Assembly: GCF_002237655.1 (NCBI RefSeq)
Contig: NZ_NOKT01000026.1
Span: forward strand, 62,001 to 126,000
Direction: 5' to 3'
DNA length: 64,000 bases
Source: Streptomyces sp. XY006
GTDB lineage: Bacteria; Actinomycetota; Actinomycetes; Streptomycetales; Streptomycetaceae
The first letter of the stretch is position 1. Each line of letters starts with the position of its first letter. A program made the position numbers and the translations under genes. The notes under the pieces are model-generated. The model searched no databases. It was not told where the DNA came from and saw only the letters and a program-made list of their open reading frames with translations. Of this stretch, positions 1-7,211 are shown in pieces.

Positions 1-2
1 GG

Positions 3-1490
3 GTCGGTTCCGAGGGTGCCGCCGACGCCTTCGCTGACGGGGTCGACGAGGTCGTCGACCTGGACGGAGCGCTGGTCACCCCCGCGTTCACGGACGCGCA
101 TGTGCACACCACCGCGACCGGCCTCGCCCTCACCGGCCTCGACCTGTCGAACGCCCCCTCCCTCGAAGCCGCCCTCGCCCTCGTCCGGGACTTCGCCGCC
201 GCCCGCCCGCGGGACCGCGTGCTGCTCGGGCACGGCTGGGACGCCGCACGCTGGCCCGGCGGCCGCCCGCCCACGCGGACCGAGCTGGACGAGGCCACCG
301 GGCACCGGCCGCTGTACCTGAGCCGGATCGACGTCCACTCGGCGGTCGTCACGACCGCCCTGCTCGACCTCGCCCCGGACGCACCCCGCGAGGACGGGCC
401 GCTCACCGCCGACGCCCACCACGCCGTCCGGGCCGCCGCGTTCGCGGCCGTGACGCCCGCCCAGCGCACCGAGGCACAGCGCGCCGCCCTCGCGCACGCC
501 GCCTCGCTCGGCATCGGCACGGTCCACGAGTGCGCCGGCCCGGAGATCTCCTCCGAGGACGACTTCACCGGCCTGCTGCGCCTCGCCGGCGACGAGCCCG
601 GACCCCGCGTCGTCGGCTACTGGGCCGAGCAGGACGTCGCCAAGGCACGCGAACTGGGCGCGGTCGGCGCCGCCGGGGACCTGTTCGCCGACGGCGCCCT
701 CGGCTCGCACACGGCCTGCCTGCACGAGCCGTACGCCGACGCCGGGCACACCGGCCGGGCCTACCTGGACGCCACCGCGATCGCCGCGCACGTCACCGCC
801 TGCACCGAGGCAGGACTCCAGGCCGGCTTCCACGCCATCGGGGACGCGGCCGTGGACGCCGTGGTCGAGGGCGTGCGCGCCGCCGCCGAGAAGCTGGGCC
901 TCGCCCGGATCCGGGCCGCCCGGCACCGCGTGGAGCACGCCGAGATGCTCACCCCGGAGTCGATCGCCGCCTTTGCCGAACTCGGCCTCACCGCCTCCGT
1001 CCAGCCCGCCTTCGACGCCCTGTGGGGCGGCGAGAACGGCATGTACGCCCAGCGGCTCGGGGCGGAGCGGGCCCGCGCCCTGAACCCCTTCGCGGCCCTG
1101 CTGCGCGCCGGTGTGCCGCTTGCCTTCGGCTCCGACAGCCCGGTCACCCCGCTCGACCCCTGGGGCACGGTCCGGGCCGCCGCCTTCCACCGCACGCCCG
1201 GGCACCGCGTCTCCGTGCGCGCCGCGTTCACGGCGCACACGCGCGGCGGCTGGCGGGCCGTCGGACGGGACGACGCGGGGGTCCTGGTCCCGGGTGCCCC
1301 GGCCGACTACGCCGTCTGGCGCACCGGCGAGCTCGTCGTCCAGGCCCCGGACGACCGGGTGGCCCGCTGGTCGACCGACCCCCGCTCCGGCACCCCGGGG
1401 CTGCCCGACCTCACCCCCGGCCGCGACCTGCCCGTCTGCCTGCGGACGGTGGTGGGCGGACGCACGGTCTTCGTACGGCCGGGCGAGTGA
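3..1490 (+). CDS. Amidohydrolase family 3 (YtcJ-like), 5'-truncated by the window edge
   Basis: Zinc-dependent cytoplasmic amidohydrolase; the substrate cannot be told from sequence. The frame is open from base 3, so the start lies upstream and about 495 codons are present. The metal-binding HxH sits in 'TDAHVHT' (cat at 99-101). The later family signatures are also present: 'GFHAIGDAAVD' near 823-855 and 'FGSDSPVTPLDPW' near 1123-1163, which carries the catalytic Asp. This order and spacing fit the YtcJ/amidohydrolase-3 fold (a TIM barrel with a small beta-sandwich). The gene ends at a TGA followed by a short GC hairpin, and the next gene starts more than 500 bp downstream, so it is probably not in an operon with it. 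The family call is secure and the substrate is open. Confidence 0.85.
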   Translation, partial: VGSEGAADAFADGVDEVVDLDGALVTPAFTDAHVHTTATGLALTGLDLSNAPSLEAALALVRDFAAARPRDRVLLGHGWDAARWPGGRPPTRTELDEATGHRPLYLSRIDVHSAVVTTALLDLAPDAPREDGPLTADAHHAVRAAAFAAVTPAQRTEAQRAALAHAASLGIGTVHECAGPEISSEDDFTGLLRLAGDEPGPRVVGYWAEQDVAKARELGAVGAAGDLFADGALGSHTACLHEPYADAGHTGRAYLDATAIAAHVTACTEAGLQAGFHAIGDAAVDAVVEGVRAAAEKLGLARIRAARHRVEHAEMLTPESIAAFAELGLTASVQPAFDALWGGENGMYAQRLGAERARALNPFAALLRAGVPLAFGSDSPVTPLDPWGTVRAAAFHRTPGHRVSVRAAFTAHTRGGWRAVGRDDAGVLVPGAPADYAVWRTGELVVQAPDDRVARWSTDPRSGTPGLPDLTPGRDLPVCLRTVVGGRTVFVRPGE

Positions 1491-1504
1491 TCTACGGGGG
1501 TGGC

Positions 1505-1522
1505 GCGCACGCGATCGTGCGC
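1505..1522 (+). terminator. GC hairpin after the amidohydrolase
   Basis: Seven perfect base pairs (GCGCACG/CGTGCGC) around a CGAT loop, 15 bp after the stop codon. There is no U-tract, as is common in high-GC actinobacteria. It could equally be a simple transcript-end stabiliser. Confidence 0.4.
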
Positions 1523-1599
1523 CGCGCCCCCCGCGCGCGACCTGCGCATCCACGGCACTGACCTGGACTTTGCCGCGGAATGCGCAGGTCAAACGGCTG

Positions 1600-1630
1600 T
1601 TGACAGGCAGCCGCAGGGGGCCGGTAGGTT
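1600..1630 (+). promoter_or_regulatory. Candidate HrdB-type promoter for a long leader or ncRNA
   Basis: TTGACA (1600-1605) and TAGGTT (1625-1630) are separated by 19 bp. The -35 box matches the primary sigma-factor consensus perfectly, and the -10 has the T-A---T skeleton common in Streptomyces. Transcription from here would give a leader of nearly 390 nt before the ppm1 GTG at 2028, or an independent ncRNA. The 19-bp spacer is slightly long. Confidence 0.5.
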
Positions 1631-1694
1631 CGGCCGAGTCCACCACCGGACGCCCGACCGGGGAGCGTTCGCACACTCGCCGCAGCGCCGCCGG

Positions 1695-1752
1695 GTCAGG
1701 GACGGTGTGCCGCACCGGGGCACCGCCACTGGGAGCCAGGCTCAGGCCGGCG
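1695..1752 (+). other. Structured leader segment with cobalamin-riboswitch-like word order (unproven)
   Basis: Within the 537-bp gap before ppm1, a hairpin of CGGTGTGCC/GGGGCACCG (1703-1711/1717-1725) is followed directly by CGCCACTG and then AGCCAGG. Those are short words that occur in this order in AdoCbl riboswitch cores, along with an upstream GTCAGGGA. The usual GGGAA-GGTG block and the hairpin between the two last words are missing. The likeness may therefore be chance in GC-rich DNA. The rest of 1491-2027 is GC-rich and non-coding, with several weaker inverted repeats. Confidence 0.25.
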
Positions 1753-2027
1753 CAGCGCCGAGGGAGCGTTCCGGCCGGTCGGGGAGGTGTGACCCGGGTG
1801 GGGCCCGGGCGCTCAGTAGACAACGGCTTTCGGTCGATCCGCAGCCGGCGGATCCCAGGTCGGCCCGAAGGGCGCCGGGCCCCCATCCGCCGTACGCGCG
1901 CGTCGCGAAGGCGCGCATTCCTACCCGCGTCTAGCGGATTCGACACCACCATTCGAACGTCCTGTCACGTCAGCGCAGACGAGGGCCACTATGGTGGACC
2001 CCTGCGTACGGACATGAAGGGGCAGCA

Positions 2028-2858
2028 GTGAACGACGGCGACGGCACCCTCGCGGCAGGAGCCCAGGGGAGGAAGTTCGGCCCGCTCGGCACGGCCTTGG
2101 TGATCATCCCGACCTACAACGAGGCGGAGAACATCAAGAGCATCGTCGGCCGGGTGCGCGAGGCCGTCCCCGAGGCGCACGTGCTCGTGGCCGACGACAA
2201 CAGCCCGGACGGCACCGGCAAGCTCGCCGACGAGCTGGCGGTCTCGGACGACCAGGTCCACGTGCTGCACCGCAAGGGCAAGGAGGGCCTCGGCGCGGCC
2301 TACCTCGCGGGCTTCCGCTGGGGCCTGGAGCGCGACTACGGCGTGCTGGTCGAGATGGACGCCGACGGCTCCCACCAGCCCGAGGAGCTGCCCCGTCTGC
2401 TCACCGCCCTCAAGAACGCCGACCTGGTGCTGGGCTCGCGCTGGGTGCCCGGCGGCCGGGTGGTGAACTGGCCGAAGTCCCGCGAGGTCATCTCCCGGGG
2501 CGGCAGCCTCTACTCCCGGCTGGCGCTGGACCTGCCGCTGCGCGACATCACCGGCGGCTACCGCGCCTTCCGCCGCGAGACCCTGGAGGGCCTCGGCCTC
2601 GACGAGGTCGCCTCGCAGGGCTACTGCTTCCAGGTGGACCTCGCCCGCCGCGCCGTGAAGGCCGGCTACCAGGTCGTCGAGGTGCCCATCACCTTCGTCG
2701 AGCGCGAACTGGGCGACTCCAAGATGAGCCGCGACATTCTCGTCGAGGCCCTGTGGCGGGTCACGGCCTGGGGCGTGGGGGAGCGCGTCGGCAAGGTCAC
2801 GGGGCGCGGCGCCAAGCCGCCCGTCACGGGGCGCGGCGGCGAGCCGTCGAAGCCGTAG
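2028..2858 (+). CDS. ppm1: Polyprenol monophosphomannose synthase (Dpm1/Ppm1 type, GT2)
   Basis: Transfers mannose from GDP-mannose to a polyprenyl phosphate at the cytoplasmic membrane face. In actinomycetes the product feeds protein O-mannosylation and glycolipid synthesis. The 276-residue protein opens the GT2 fold with 'LVIIPTYNEAENI' (about 24-36), has the 'DDNSPDGT' loop, and carries the metal-binding 'EMDADGSHQP' (DxD). It also has the Dpm1-specific 'GSRWVPGG' and 'DITGGYRAFR' motifs. It lacks a C-terminal membrane anchor, like the stand-alone catalytic domains. The GTG start is chosen because GAAGGGG lies 5-10 bases upstream. Bases 2440-2483 of this gene recur exactly at 17010-17053. 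The next gene, fxsA, follows after 81 bp. Confidence 0.93.
   Translation: MNDGDGTLAAGAQGRKFGPLGTALVIIPTYNEAENIKSIVGRVREAVPEAHVLVADDNSPDGTGKLADELAVSDDQVHVLHRKGKEGLGAAYLAGFRWGLERDYGVLVEMDADGSHQPEELPRLLTALKNADLVLGSRWVPGGRVVNWPKSREVISRGGSLYSRLALDLPLRDITGGYRAFRRETLEGLGLDEVASQGYCFQVDLARRAVKAGYQVVEVPITFVERELGDSKMSRDILVEALWRVTAWGVGERVGKVTGRGAKPPVTGRGGEPSKP
2440..2483 (+). repeat. 44-bp direct repeat, copy 1 (inside ppm1)
   Basis: Identical over all 44 bases to 17010-17053, in the same orientation, with mismatches immediately outside at both ends. In ppm1 this segment encodes the conserved stretch around 'WVPGGRVVNWPKSR'. Confidence 0.97.
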
Positions 2859-2939
2859 CCGCCGCGGGCCCGCCCCCGTACAGGAACGCCTGATCGGGGC
2901 CTTATCCCGTGCTGAGCCGGGGCCGGGCACACTGGAGTC

Positions 2940-3518
2940 ATGACGACTGGCGCTCAGACCCCCAGCCACCCCGCCCGGCCCCGGCGCTCCCGCCTGCGCA
3001 CGTTCCTGCCGTTGGGGATCGCCGCGTGGCTCGTGCTGGAGATCTGGCTGCTCACGCTGGTCGCCGGGGCGTCGAGCGGCCTGGTGGTCTTCCTGGTCCT
3101 GCTGGCGGGCCTCGTCCTCGGTTCCGTGGTGATCAAGCGGGCAGGCCGGCGTGCCTTCCGCAAGCTCTCCGAGACGCTGCAACAGCAGCAGAGCGGTGTG
3201 ATGCCCGCGGCGGCCCGGCCCAACAGCGAGGGCAACGGCCTGATGATGCTGGGCGGTCTGCTCCTGATGATCCCGGGCCTGATCTCGGACGCCGTGGGCC
3301 TGCTCCTGCTGCTGCCCCCGGTCCAGAAGGCCGTGAGCCGCTCCGCCGAGCGCACCTTCGAGCGCAAGCTCCGCGAGGCCGACCCGGGCACCCTGGGCGG
3401 CGCCTTCCAGCAAGCGCGTATGTACCGCCCCGACGGCAAGGTCGTCCAGGGCGAGGTCATCCGGGACGAGCCGGGCGGCGGCGCCACCGAGCAGCAGCGC
3501 CCGCCCCTGACGCACTGA
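2940..3518 (+). CDS. fxsA: FxsA family cytoplasmic-membrane protein
   Basis: Homologue of FxsA, the E. coli membrane protein whose overproduction relieves F-plasmid exclusion of phage T7; its cellular role in actinomycetes is unknown. The 192 residues show the family pattern: a basic N-terminus, two adjacent hydrophobic helices (about 22-43 and 47-64), an amphipathic linker, and a third long hydrophobic segment around 97-125 containing 'GGLLLMIPGLISD', the FxsA hallmark. The remainder is a hydrophilic, probably disordered tail. GGAG lies just before the ATG. The gene ends into a strong shared hairpin that separates it from convergent rbpA. Confidence 0.88.
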   Translation: MTTGAQTPSHPARPRRSRLRTFLPLGIAAWLVLEIWLLTLVAGASSGLVVFLVLLAGLVLGSVVIKRAGRRAFRKLSETLQQQQSGVMPAAARPNSEGNGLMMLGGLLLMIPGLISDAVGLLLLLPPVQKAVSRSAERTFERKLREADPGTLGGAFQQARMYRPDGKVVQGEVIRDEPGGGATEQQRPPLTH

Positions 3519-3577
3519 TCAGGGCGCGAGGACACCCGCATGACCCTGATCCGGCCGTGAAAGCGACCGCATGAGAA

Positions 3578-3616
3578 AACCGCGGGCGCCGTACGTGGAG
3601 TACGGCGCCCGCGGTT
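3578..3616. terminator. Bidirectional terminator between fxsA and rbpA
   Basis: A perfect 17-bp stem (3578-3594 with 3600-3616) closes a five-base loop. A-rich bases flank one side and TTA the other. It lies between the convergent stops of fxsA and rbpA and should serve both. Confidence 0.9.
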
Positions 3617-3656
3617 ATCGATGTGCGCTGATCAATCCGCCAGGCCTTGCAGGGAC

Positions 3657-4031
3657 CTAGGCCGACTTGCGGCTGTCCCGGGGATGAACCGCGATGTTCA
3701 TCGCACCGGAACGGAGAACCGCCAGGCGCTCCTCGAGGACCTCTTCGAGTTCCTCACGGGTACGCCGCTCCATCAGCATGTCCCAATGCGTACGCGCGGG
3801 CTTGGCCTTCTTCTCTTCCGGGCCGTCGCCGTCCACCAGGAGTGCCTGGGCCCCGCAGACCTTGCACTCCCACTCCGGCGGGATCTCCGCCTCGACCGAG
3901 AAGGGCATCTCGAAGCGGTGCCCCTTCTCGCATGCGTACTCCACGGCCTGGCGCGGGGCCAGGTCGATGCCGCGGTCCGTCTCGTAGCTGGTCACCACGA
4001 GGCGCGTGCCGCGAAGAGCTCGCTCACTCAT
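3657..4031 (-). CDS. rbpA: RNA polymerase-binding protein RbpA
   Basis: Actinobacteria-specific factor that binds RNA polymerase and group-1/2 sigma factors, stabilises open complexes and, in S. coelicolor, raises basal rifampicin tolerance. The 124 residues match the family closely. A basic N-terminal tail precedes the core domain, whose zinc ligands C34, H38, C56 and C59 are all present ('YACEKGH', 'WECKVCG'). A linker and the C-terminal sigma-interaction helix follow ('THWDMLMERRT', about 81-91). The start is supported by GGGAGG upstream. A sigma-R promoter lies about 65 bp before the ATG, consistent with known thiol-oxidation induction of the S. coelicolor gene (SCO1421). Confidence 0.98.
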   Translation of the reverse strand: MSERALRGTRLVVTSYETDRGIDLAPRQAVEYACEKGHRFEMPFSVEAEIPPEWECKVCGAQALLVDGDGPEEKKAKPARTHWDMLMERRTREELEEVLEERLAVLRSGAMNIAVHPRDSRKSA

Positions 4032-4092
4032 GAATCGTGCCTCCCGGGCTTGTCGCCCACAGGACAGGTGTCGCTGTCGTCGTCATCCGGTC

Positions 4093-4118
4093 AACGTCCG
4101 GTCGGCGGTAAAGATTCC
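4093..4118 (-). promoter_or_regulatory. Sigma-R promoter of rbpA
   Basis: On the minus strand GGAAT (4118-4114), 18 bases, then GTT (4095-4093). This is exactly the GGAAT-N18-GTT sigma-R consensus. It predicts an untranslated leader of roughly 55 nt and disulphide-stress control of rbpA. Confidence 0.9.
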
Positions 4119-4190
4119 CGTTCCGAGTCCCGTTCCGGGTCATGCGTCGCCGTCGTAGCCGCCCTTGTTGTACCCACCAGCGCCCGGTTT

Positions 4191-4214
4191 GTCACATCTG
4201 CTAGCAGATGTAAC
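4191..4214. promoter_or_regulatory. 24-bp near-perfect palindrome, operator-like
   Basis: ACATCTGCTAGCAGATGT (4194-4211) is a perfect 18-bp palindrome. The flanking GT/AC pairs extend it to 24 bp with one mismatch per arm. It is AT-rich against its surroundings and sits between the end of the UMF1 transporter and the sigma-R promoter of rbpA. It may be an operator for a dimeric regulator; a terminator for the transporter is the alternative, though no U-tract follows on the minus strand. Confidence 0.55.
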
Positions 4215-4297
4215 CCACCGTTTCGGCATCTTTGACGCGCAGTAACGGTACGCCTGGCAGGCCAAACGCGTACACTACAGCCCTTTCGCGTCGAGTG

Positions 4298-5644
4298 CTA
4301 AATCCTGTCAGGAACCGGATTCCCCGCTTCTTCGATCGCACGCCGTACCGGCACCCGTGCGAGCAGGGCGAATCCGAGGACGAAGAAGATCACCAGCGAG
4401 ATGATCGCGTCGCGGTAGCTTCCGGTGAGCTGGTAGGTGAGCCCGAACAGCAGCGGGCCGAGCCAGCTCATGCCGCGGTCGCTCAGCTCGTACGCGGAGA
4501 AGTATTCGGCCTCCTTGCCCGGCGGGACGAGGTGGGAGAACAGGGAGCGGGACAGCGCCTGGCTGCCGCCGAGCACCAGACCGATCCCGGCGGCCAGGAC
4601 GAAGAACCACACCGGTGCGCCGGCCGGCAGGAAGAACCCGGCCGCCAGCGTCACCGTCCAGGCGACGAGCGAGCCGAGGATCGTGCGCTTGGCGCCGTGG
4701 ATCCGGGCCAGCCGTCCCATCACCAGCGCGCCCGCCACGGCCAGCACCTGCACCAGCAGCACGGCCCCGATCAGGGTGGACTGCCCGAGGCCCAGTTCCT
4801 TGGAGCCGTAGACCGAGGCCTGGGAGATCACCGTCTGGATGCCGTCGTTGTAGAGCAGGTAGGCGAGCAGGAACGCGAGGGTCAGGGGGTGGCGGCGCAT
4901 GTCGCGGACCGTCGCGGCGAGCTGCCGGAAGCCGGGCAGGGCCGCCGCCTCCCGCGGGGCCGGCTTCCGGTCGCGCAGCCGGGTCAGCGGGATCAGCGCG
5001 AAGGCGCCCCACCACAGACCGGCCGACGCCAGGCAGATGCGCACGGCCGTGCCCTCCGAGACGCCGAAGCCCTCATGGCCGGTGTACAGCACCAGGTTGG
5101 CGACGAGGACCAGCGCGCCGGCCGCGTACCCGAAGGCCCAGCCCCGCGAGGACACCGCGTCCCGCTGTTCGGGCGGGGCGATCTGCGGCAAGTAGGCGTT
5201 GTAGAGCATCATCGCCACGGACTGCGCGGCGTTGGCGACGACCAGCAGCGCGCCGCCGAGCAGGTAGCGGTCGCCGTCCAGCAGGAACATGGCCGTCGTC
5301 GCCCCGGCACCCGTGTACGCGGCGGCCGCGAGGAGGGGCTTCTTGCGGCCGGTGCGGTCGGCGGCGGCGCCCACCAGCGGCATGACCAGCACGGCCACGA
5401 TCACCGACAGGGACACCGAGTACGCGAAGAAGGACCCGGCGCGCACCGGGATGCCGAGCGGGTGGACGTATCCGTCGCCGTCCGCGGCCGACTCCGCGAC
5501 CGACGTCAGATAGGGGCCGAGGAAGACGGTGAGCACGCTCGTCGAGTAGACGGAGCAGGCCCAGTCGTAGAAGTACCAGCCGCGCTGCTCGCGTCTGAGA
5601 TCCGCCCCGTCGGCGGGCGGTGTCCGCAGGGTGTCGGTGCCCAC
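4298..5644 (-). CDS. UMF1/Atg22-like MFS transporter
   Basis: Membrane carrier of the unknown-major-facilitator (UMF1) family, related to the yeast vacuolar effluxer Atg22; substrate unknown. The 448-residue protein opens with the family signature 'GWYFYDWACSVYST' and shows about 12 hydrophobic segments. An MFS loop 'GAAADRTGRKKP' follows the second or third helix, and 'LYNAYLPQIAP' occurs mid-protein, also typical of UMF1. The GTG start at 5644 immediately precedes the conserved region. It is followed 49 bp upstream by the glycerophosphodiesterase gene on the same strand, so co-transcription is likely. Confidence 0.88.
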   Translation of the reverse strand: MGTDTLRTPPADGADLRREQRGWYFYDWACSVYSTSVLTVFLGPYLTSVAESAADGDGYVHPLGIPVRAGSFFAYSVSLSVIVAVLVMPLVGAAADRTGRKKPLLAAAAYTGAGATTAMFLLDGDRYLLGGALLVVANAAQSVAMMLYNAYLPQIAPPEQRDAVSSRGWAFGYAAGALVLVANLVLYTGHEGFGVSEGTAVRICLASAGLWWGAFALIPLTRLRDRKPAPREAAALPGFRQLAATVRDMRRHPLTLAFLLAYLLYNDGIQTVISQASVYGSKELGLGQSTLIGAVLLVQVLAVAGALVMGRLARIHGAKRTILGSLVAWTVTLAAGFFLPAGAPVWFFVLAAGIGLVLGGSQALSRSLFSHLVPPGKEAEYFSAYELSDRGMSWLGPLLFGLTYQLTGSYRDAIISLVIFFVLGFALLARVPVRRAIEEAGNPVPDRI

Positions 5645-5693
5645 CCGTGCCCTCGCTTCCCCGTGTCCGCGCGAAGGCGCCGGGCCCGGGGTC

Positions 5694-6461
5694 TCAGACC
5701 CAGACGCCGCGGTCCTCCATGACCTTGCGCAACGTGTCGATGTGATCGGTCATGATGCCATCCACACCGAGGTCGAGGAGCCGGTGCATGCTCTCGGGAT
5801 CGTTGACCGTCCAGACGTGCACCTGGAGCCCGCGCGCGTGGGCGGCGCGCACGAAGCGGTGGTCGACGACCTGGATCCCCGACTGCACCTCCGGCACCTG
5901 CGCGGCCACCGCCGAGCGGCGCACCGCCGCCGGCAGCCCCCAGGAGCGCAGCCGCAGACCGAGCACGCCACGGGTGCCGTACGACGTGGCCAGCCGCGGC
6001 CCGGCCAGGCGCTGGGCGCGCACCACCCGTGCCTCGGAGAACGAGCCGAGGCAGATCCGGTCCCAGGAATCGGTCCGGCCGACCAGGTCGAGGAAGGGGA
6101 GCAGGGCGGCCTCCGCCTTGACGTCCACGTTCCAGCGCACGTCGGGGAAGGTCTCCAGCAGTTCCTCGAAGAGCGGTACGGGTTCGCGGCCCGCCACGCG
6201 CGCCTGCCGCACCTCATGCCACGGCAGGTCGGCGATGCGTCCCGCGCCGTCGGTCACCCGGTCCAGCGTCGCGTCGTGGAAGGCGACGAGGGTGCCGTCC
6301 CGGGTGGTGTGCACGTCGGTCTCGACGTACCGGTAGCCGGCCTCGACGGCGGCGCGGAACTGCCGCACCGTGTTCTCCAGGCCGTCCGCGGCCCCGCCCC
6401 GGTGGGCGAAGGGGATCGGGCCGGGATGGTCGAGGTAGGGGTGGCGTATCCGCGGGGTCAC
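5694..6461 (-). CDS. Glycerophosphodiester phosphodiesterase (GDPD)
   Basis: Hydrolyses glycerophosphodiesters to sn-glycerol-3-phosphate and an alcohol, using a TIM-barrel fold. Near the N-terminus it has the catalytic 'AHRGGAADGLENT' (His-Arg, Glu-Asn) and 'ETDVHTTRDGTLVAFHD', giving the metal-binding Glu-Asp and the second catalytic His. Near the C-terminus are 'VHVWTVND' and 'GVDGIMTDH'. It has 255 residues, usual for the compact bacterial enzymes, and no signal peptide, so it is presumably cytoplasmic. The GTG start overlaps the stop of the upstream yczE-like gene as GTGA, indicating translational coupling. Confidence 0.93.
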   Translation of the reverse strand: MTPRIRHPYLDHPGPIPFAHRGGAADGLENTVRQFRAAVEAGYRYVETDVHTTRDGTLVAFHDATLDRVTDGAGRIADLPWHEVRQARVAGREPVPLFEELLETFPDVRWNVDVKAEAALLPFLDLVGRTDSWDRICLGSFSEARVVRAQRLAGPRLATSYGTRGVLGLRLRSWGLPAAVRRSAVAAQVPEVQSGIQVVDHRFVRAAHARGLQVHVWTVNDPESMHRLLDLGVDGIMTDHIDTLRKVMEDRGVWV

Positions 6462-7111
6462 GGACGCAGTATCGCCCCTTCGGGTTGACCGGTGGCAACG
6501 ACGGTGCTGCCGACGGGTGCCGCGGGGACGGCGAACAGCCGCAGGAACACCTGGGCGAGCGGGCCGATGGACAGCGCGTACAGCAGGGTGCCGACCCCGA
6601 CGGTGCCGCCCAGGGCGAAGCCGGTCGCCACGACGGTGAGCTCGATGCCCGTACGGACCAGACGGATCGACACGCCCGTGAGCTGGTGCAGCCCGGTCAT
6701 CAGGCCGTCGCGCGGGCCCGGTCCGAAGCGCGCGGCGATGTACAGACCGGTCGCCGCGCCGTTCAGGATGATCCCGGCCGTCATCTCGGTCACGCGGAGA
6801 GGCCAGCCGTGCGCGTCGGGTACCAGGGCCAGGGTCGCGTCCATCGCCATGCCGATCACCAGCACGTTGGAGATCGTGCCCAGGCCCGGTCGCTGGCGGA
6901 GCGGGATCCACGCGAGCAGCACGGCCGCGCCGACGATCGTCAGGACGACGCCGATCGAGAGCCCCGTCCGCTCGGCGAGGCCCTGGTGCAGGACGTTCCA
7001 CGGCTCCAGGCCGAGACCCGAGCGGACGAGCAGGGCGGAACTCGCGCCGTACAGCGCGAGACCGGCGTAGAGCTGGACGAGCCGCCGGGTGAGATGCCCC
7101 CGCGTGGCCAT
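6458..7111 (-). CDS. yczE: YczE/YitT-like integral membrane protein
   Basis: About 217 residues with five or six hydrophobic segments, beginning with 'RRLVQLYAGLALYGASSAL' and including 'GLGLEPWNVLHQGL', a motif of the YczE/YyaS membrane family. Function is not established. In several Gram-positive genomes yczE is paired with a MocR-type, PLP-binding regulator (YczR); the divergent neighbour here is exactly such a protein, which supports the call. The ATG at 7111 is preferred over in-frame upstream starts because GGGGG lies 6 bases before it. Its stop overlaps the GDPD start. Confidence 0.8.
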   Translation of the reverse strand: MATRGHLTRRLVQLYAGLALYGASSALLVRSGLGLEPWNVLHQGLAERTGLSIGVVLTIVGAAVLLAWIPLRQRPGLGTISNVLVIGMAMDATLALVPDAHGWPLRVTEMTAGIILNGAATGLYIAARFGPGPRDGLMTGLHQLTGVSIRLVRTGIELTVVATGFALGGTVGVGTLLYALSIGPLAQVFLRLFAVPAAPVGSTVVATGQPEGAILRP

Positions 7112-7161
7112 GATGTGCCCCCGTGTGGTGGTAGTGGACTGATGCATGACACCCTGTGGCT

Positions 7162-7180
7162 TGGATGGAGCGGCCATCCA
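7162..7180. promoter_or_regulatory. Inverted repeat in the yczE-mocR intergenic region
   Basis: TGGATGG-N5-CCATCCA, a perfect 7-bp inverted repeat, lies between the divergent starts at 7111 and 7212. A separate direct repeat GTGGACT occurs at 7134-7140 and 7199-7205. Either could be the site of the adjacent MocR regulator; such regulators are known to use direct or inverted half-sites. Confidence 0.5.
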
Positions 7181-7211
7181 GGGCCAATCCGGGGAAGGTG
7201 GACTTATTCCG

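Noticed and set aside
4293-4301. GAGTGCTAA, one half of a CIRCE element
   Set aside because: The matching TTAGCACTC half is absent at the required spacing, and the word lies across the end of the transporter gene.
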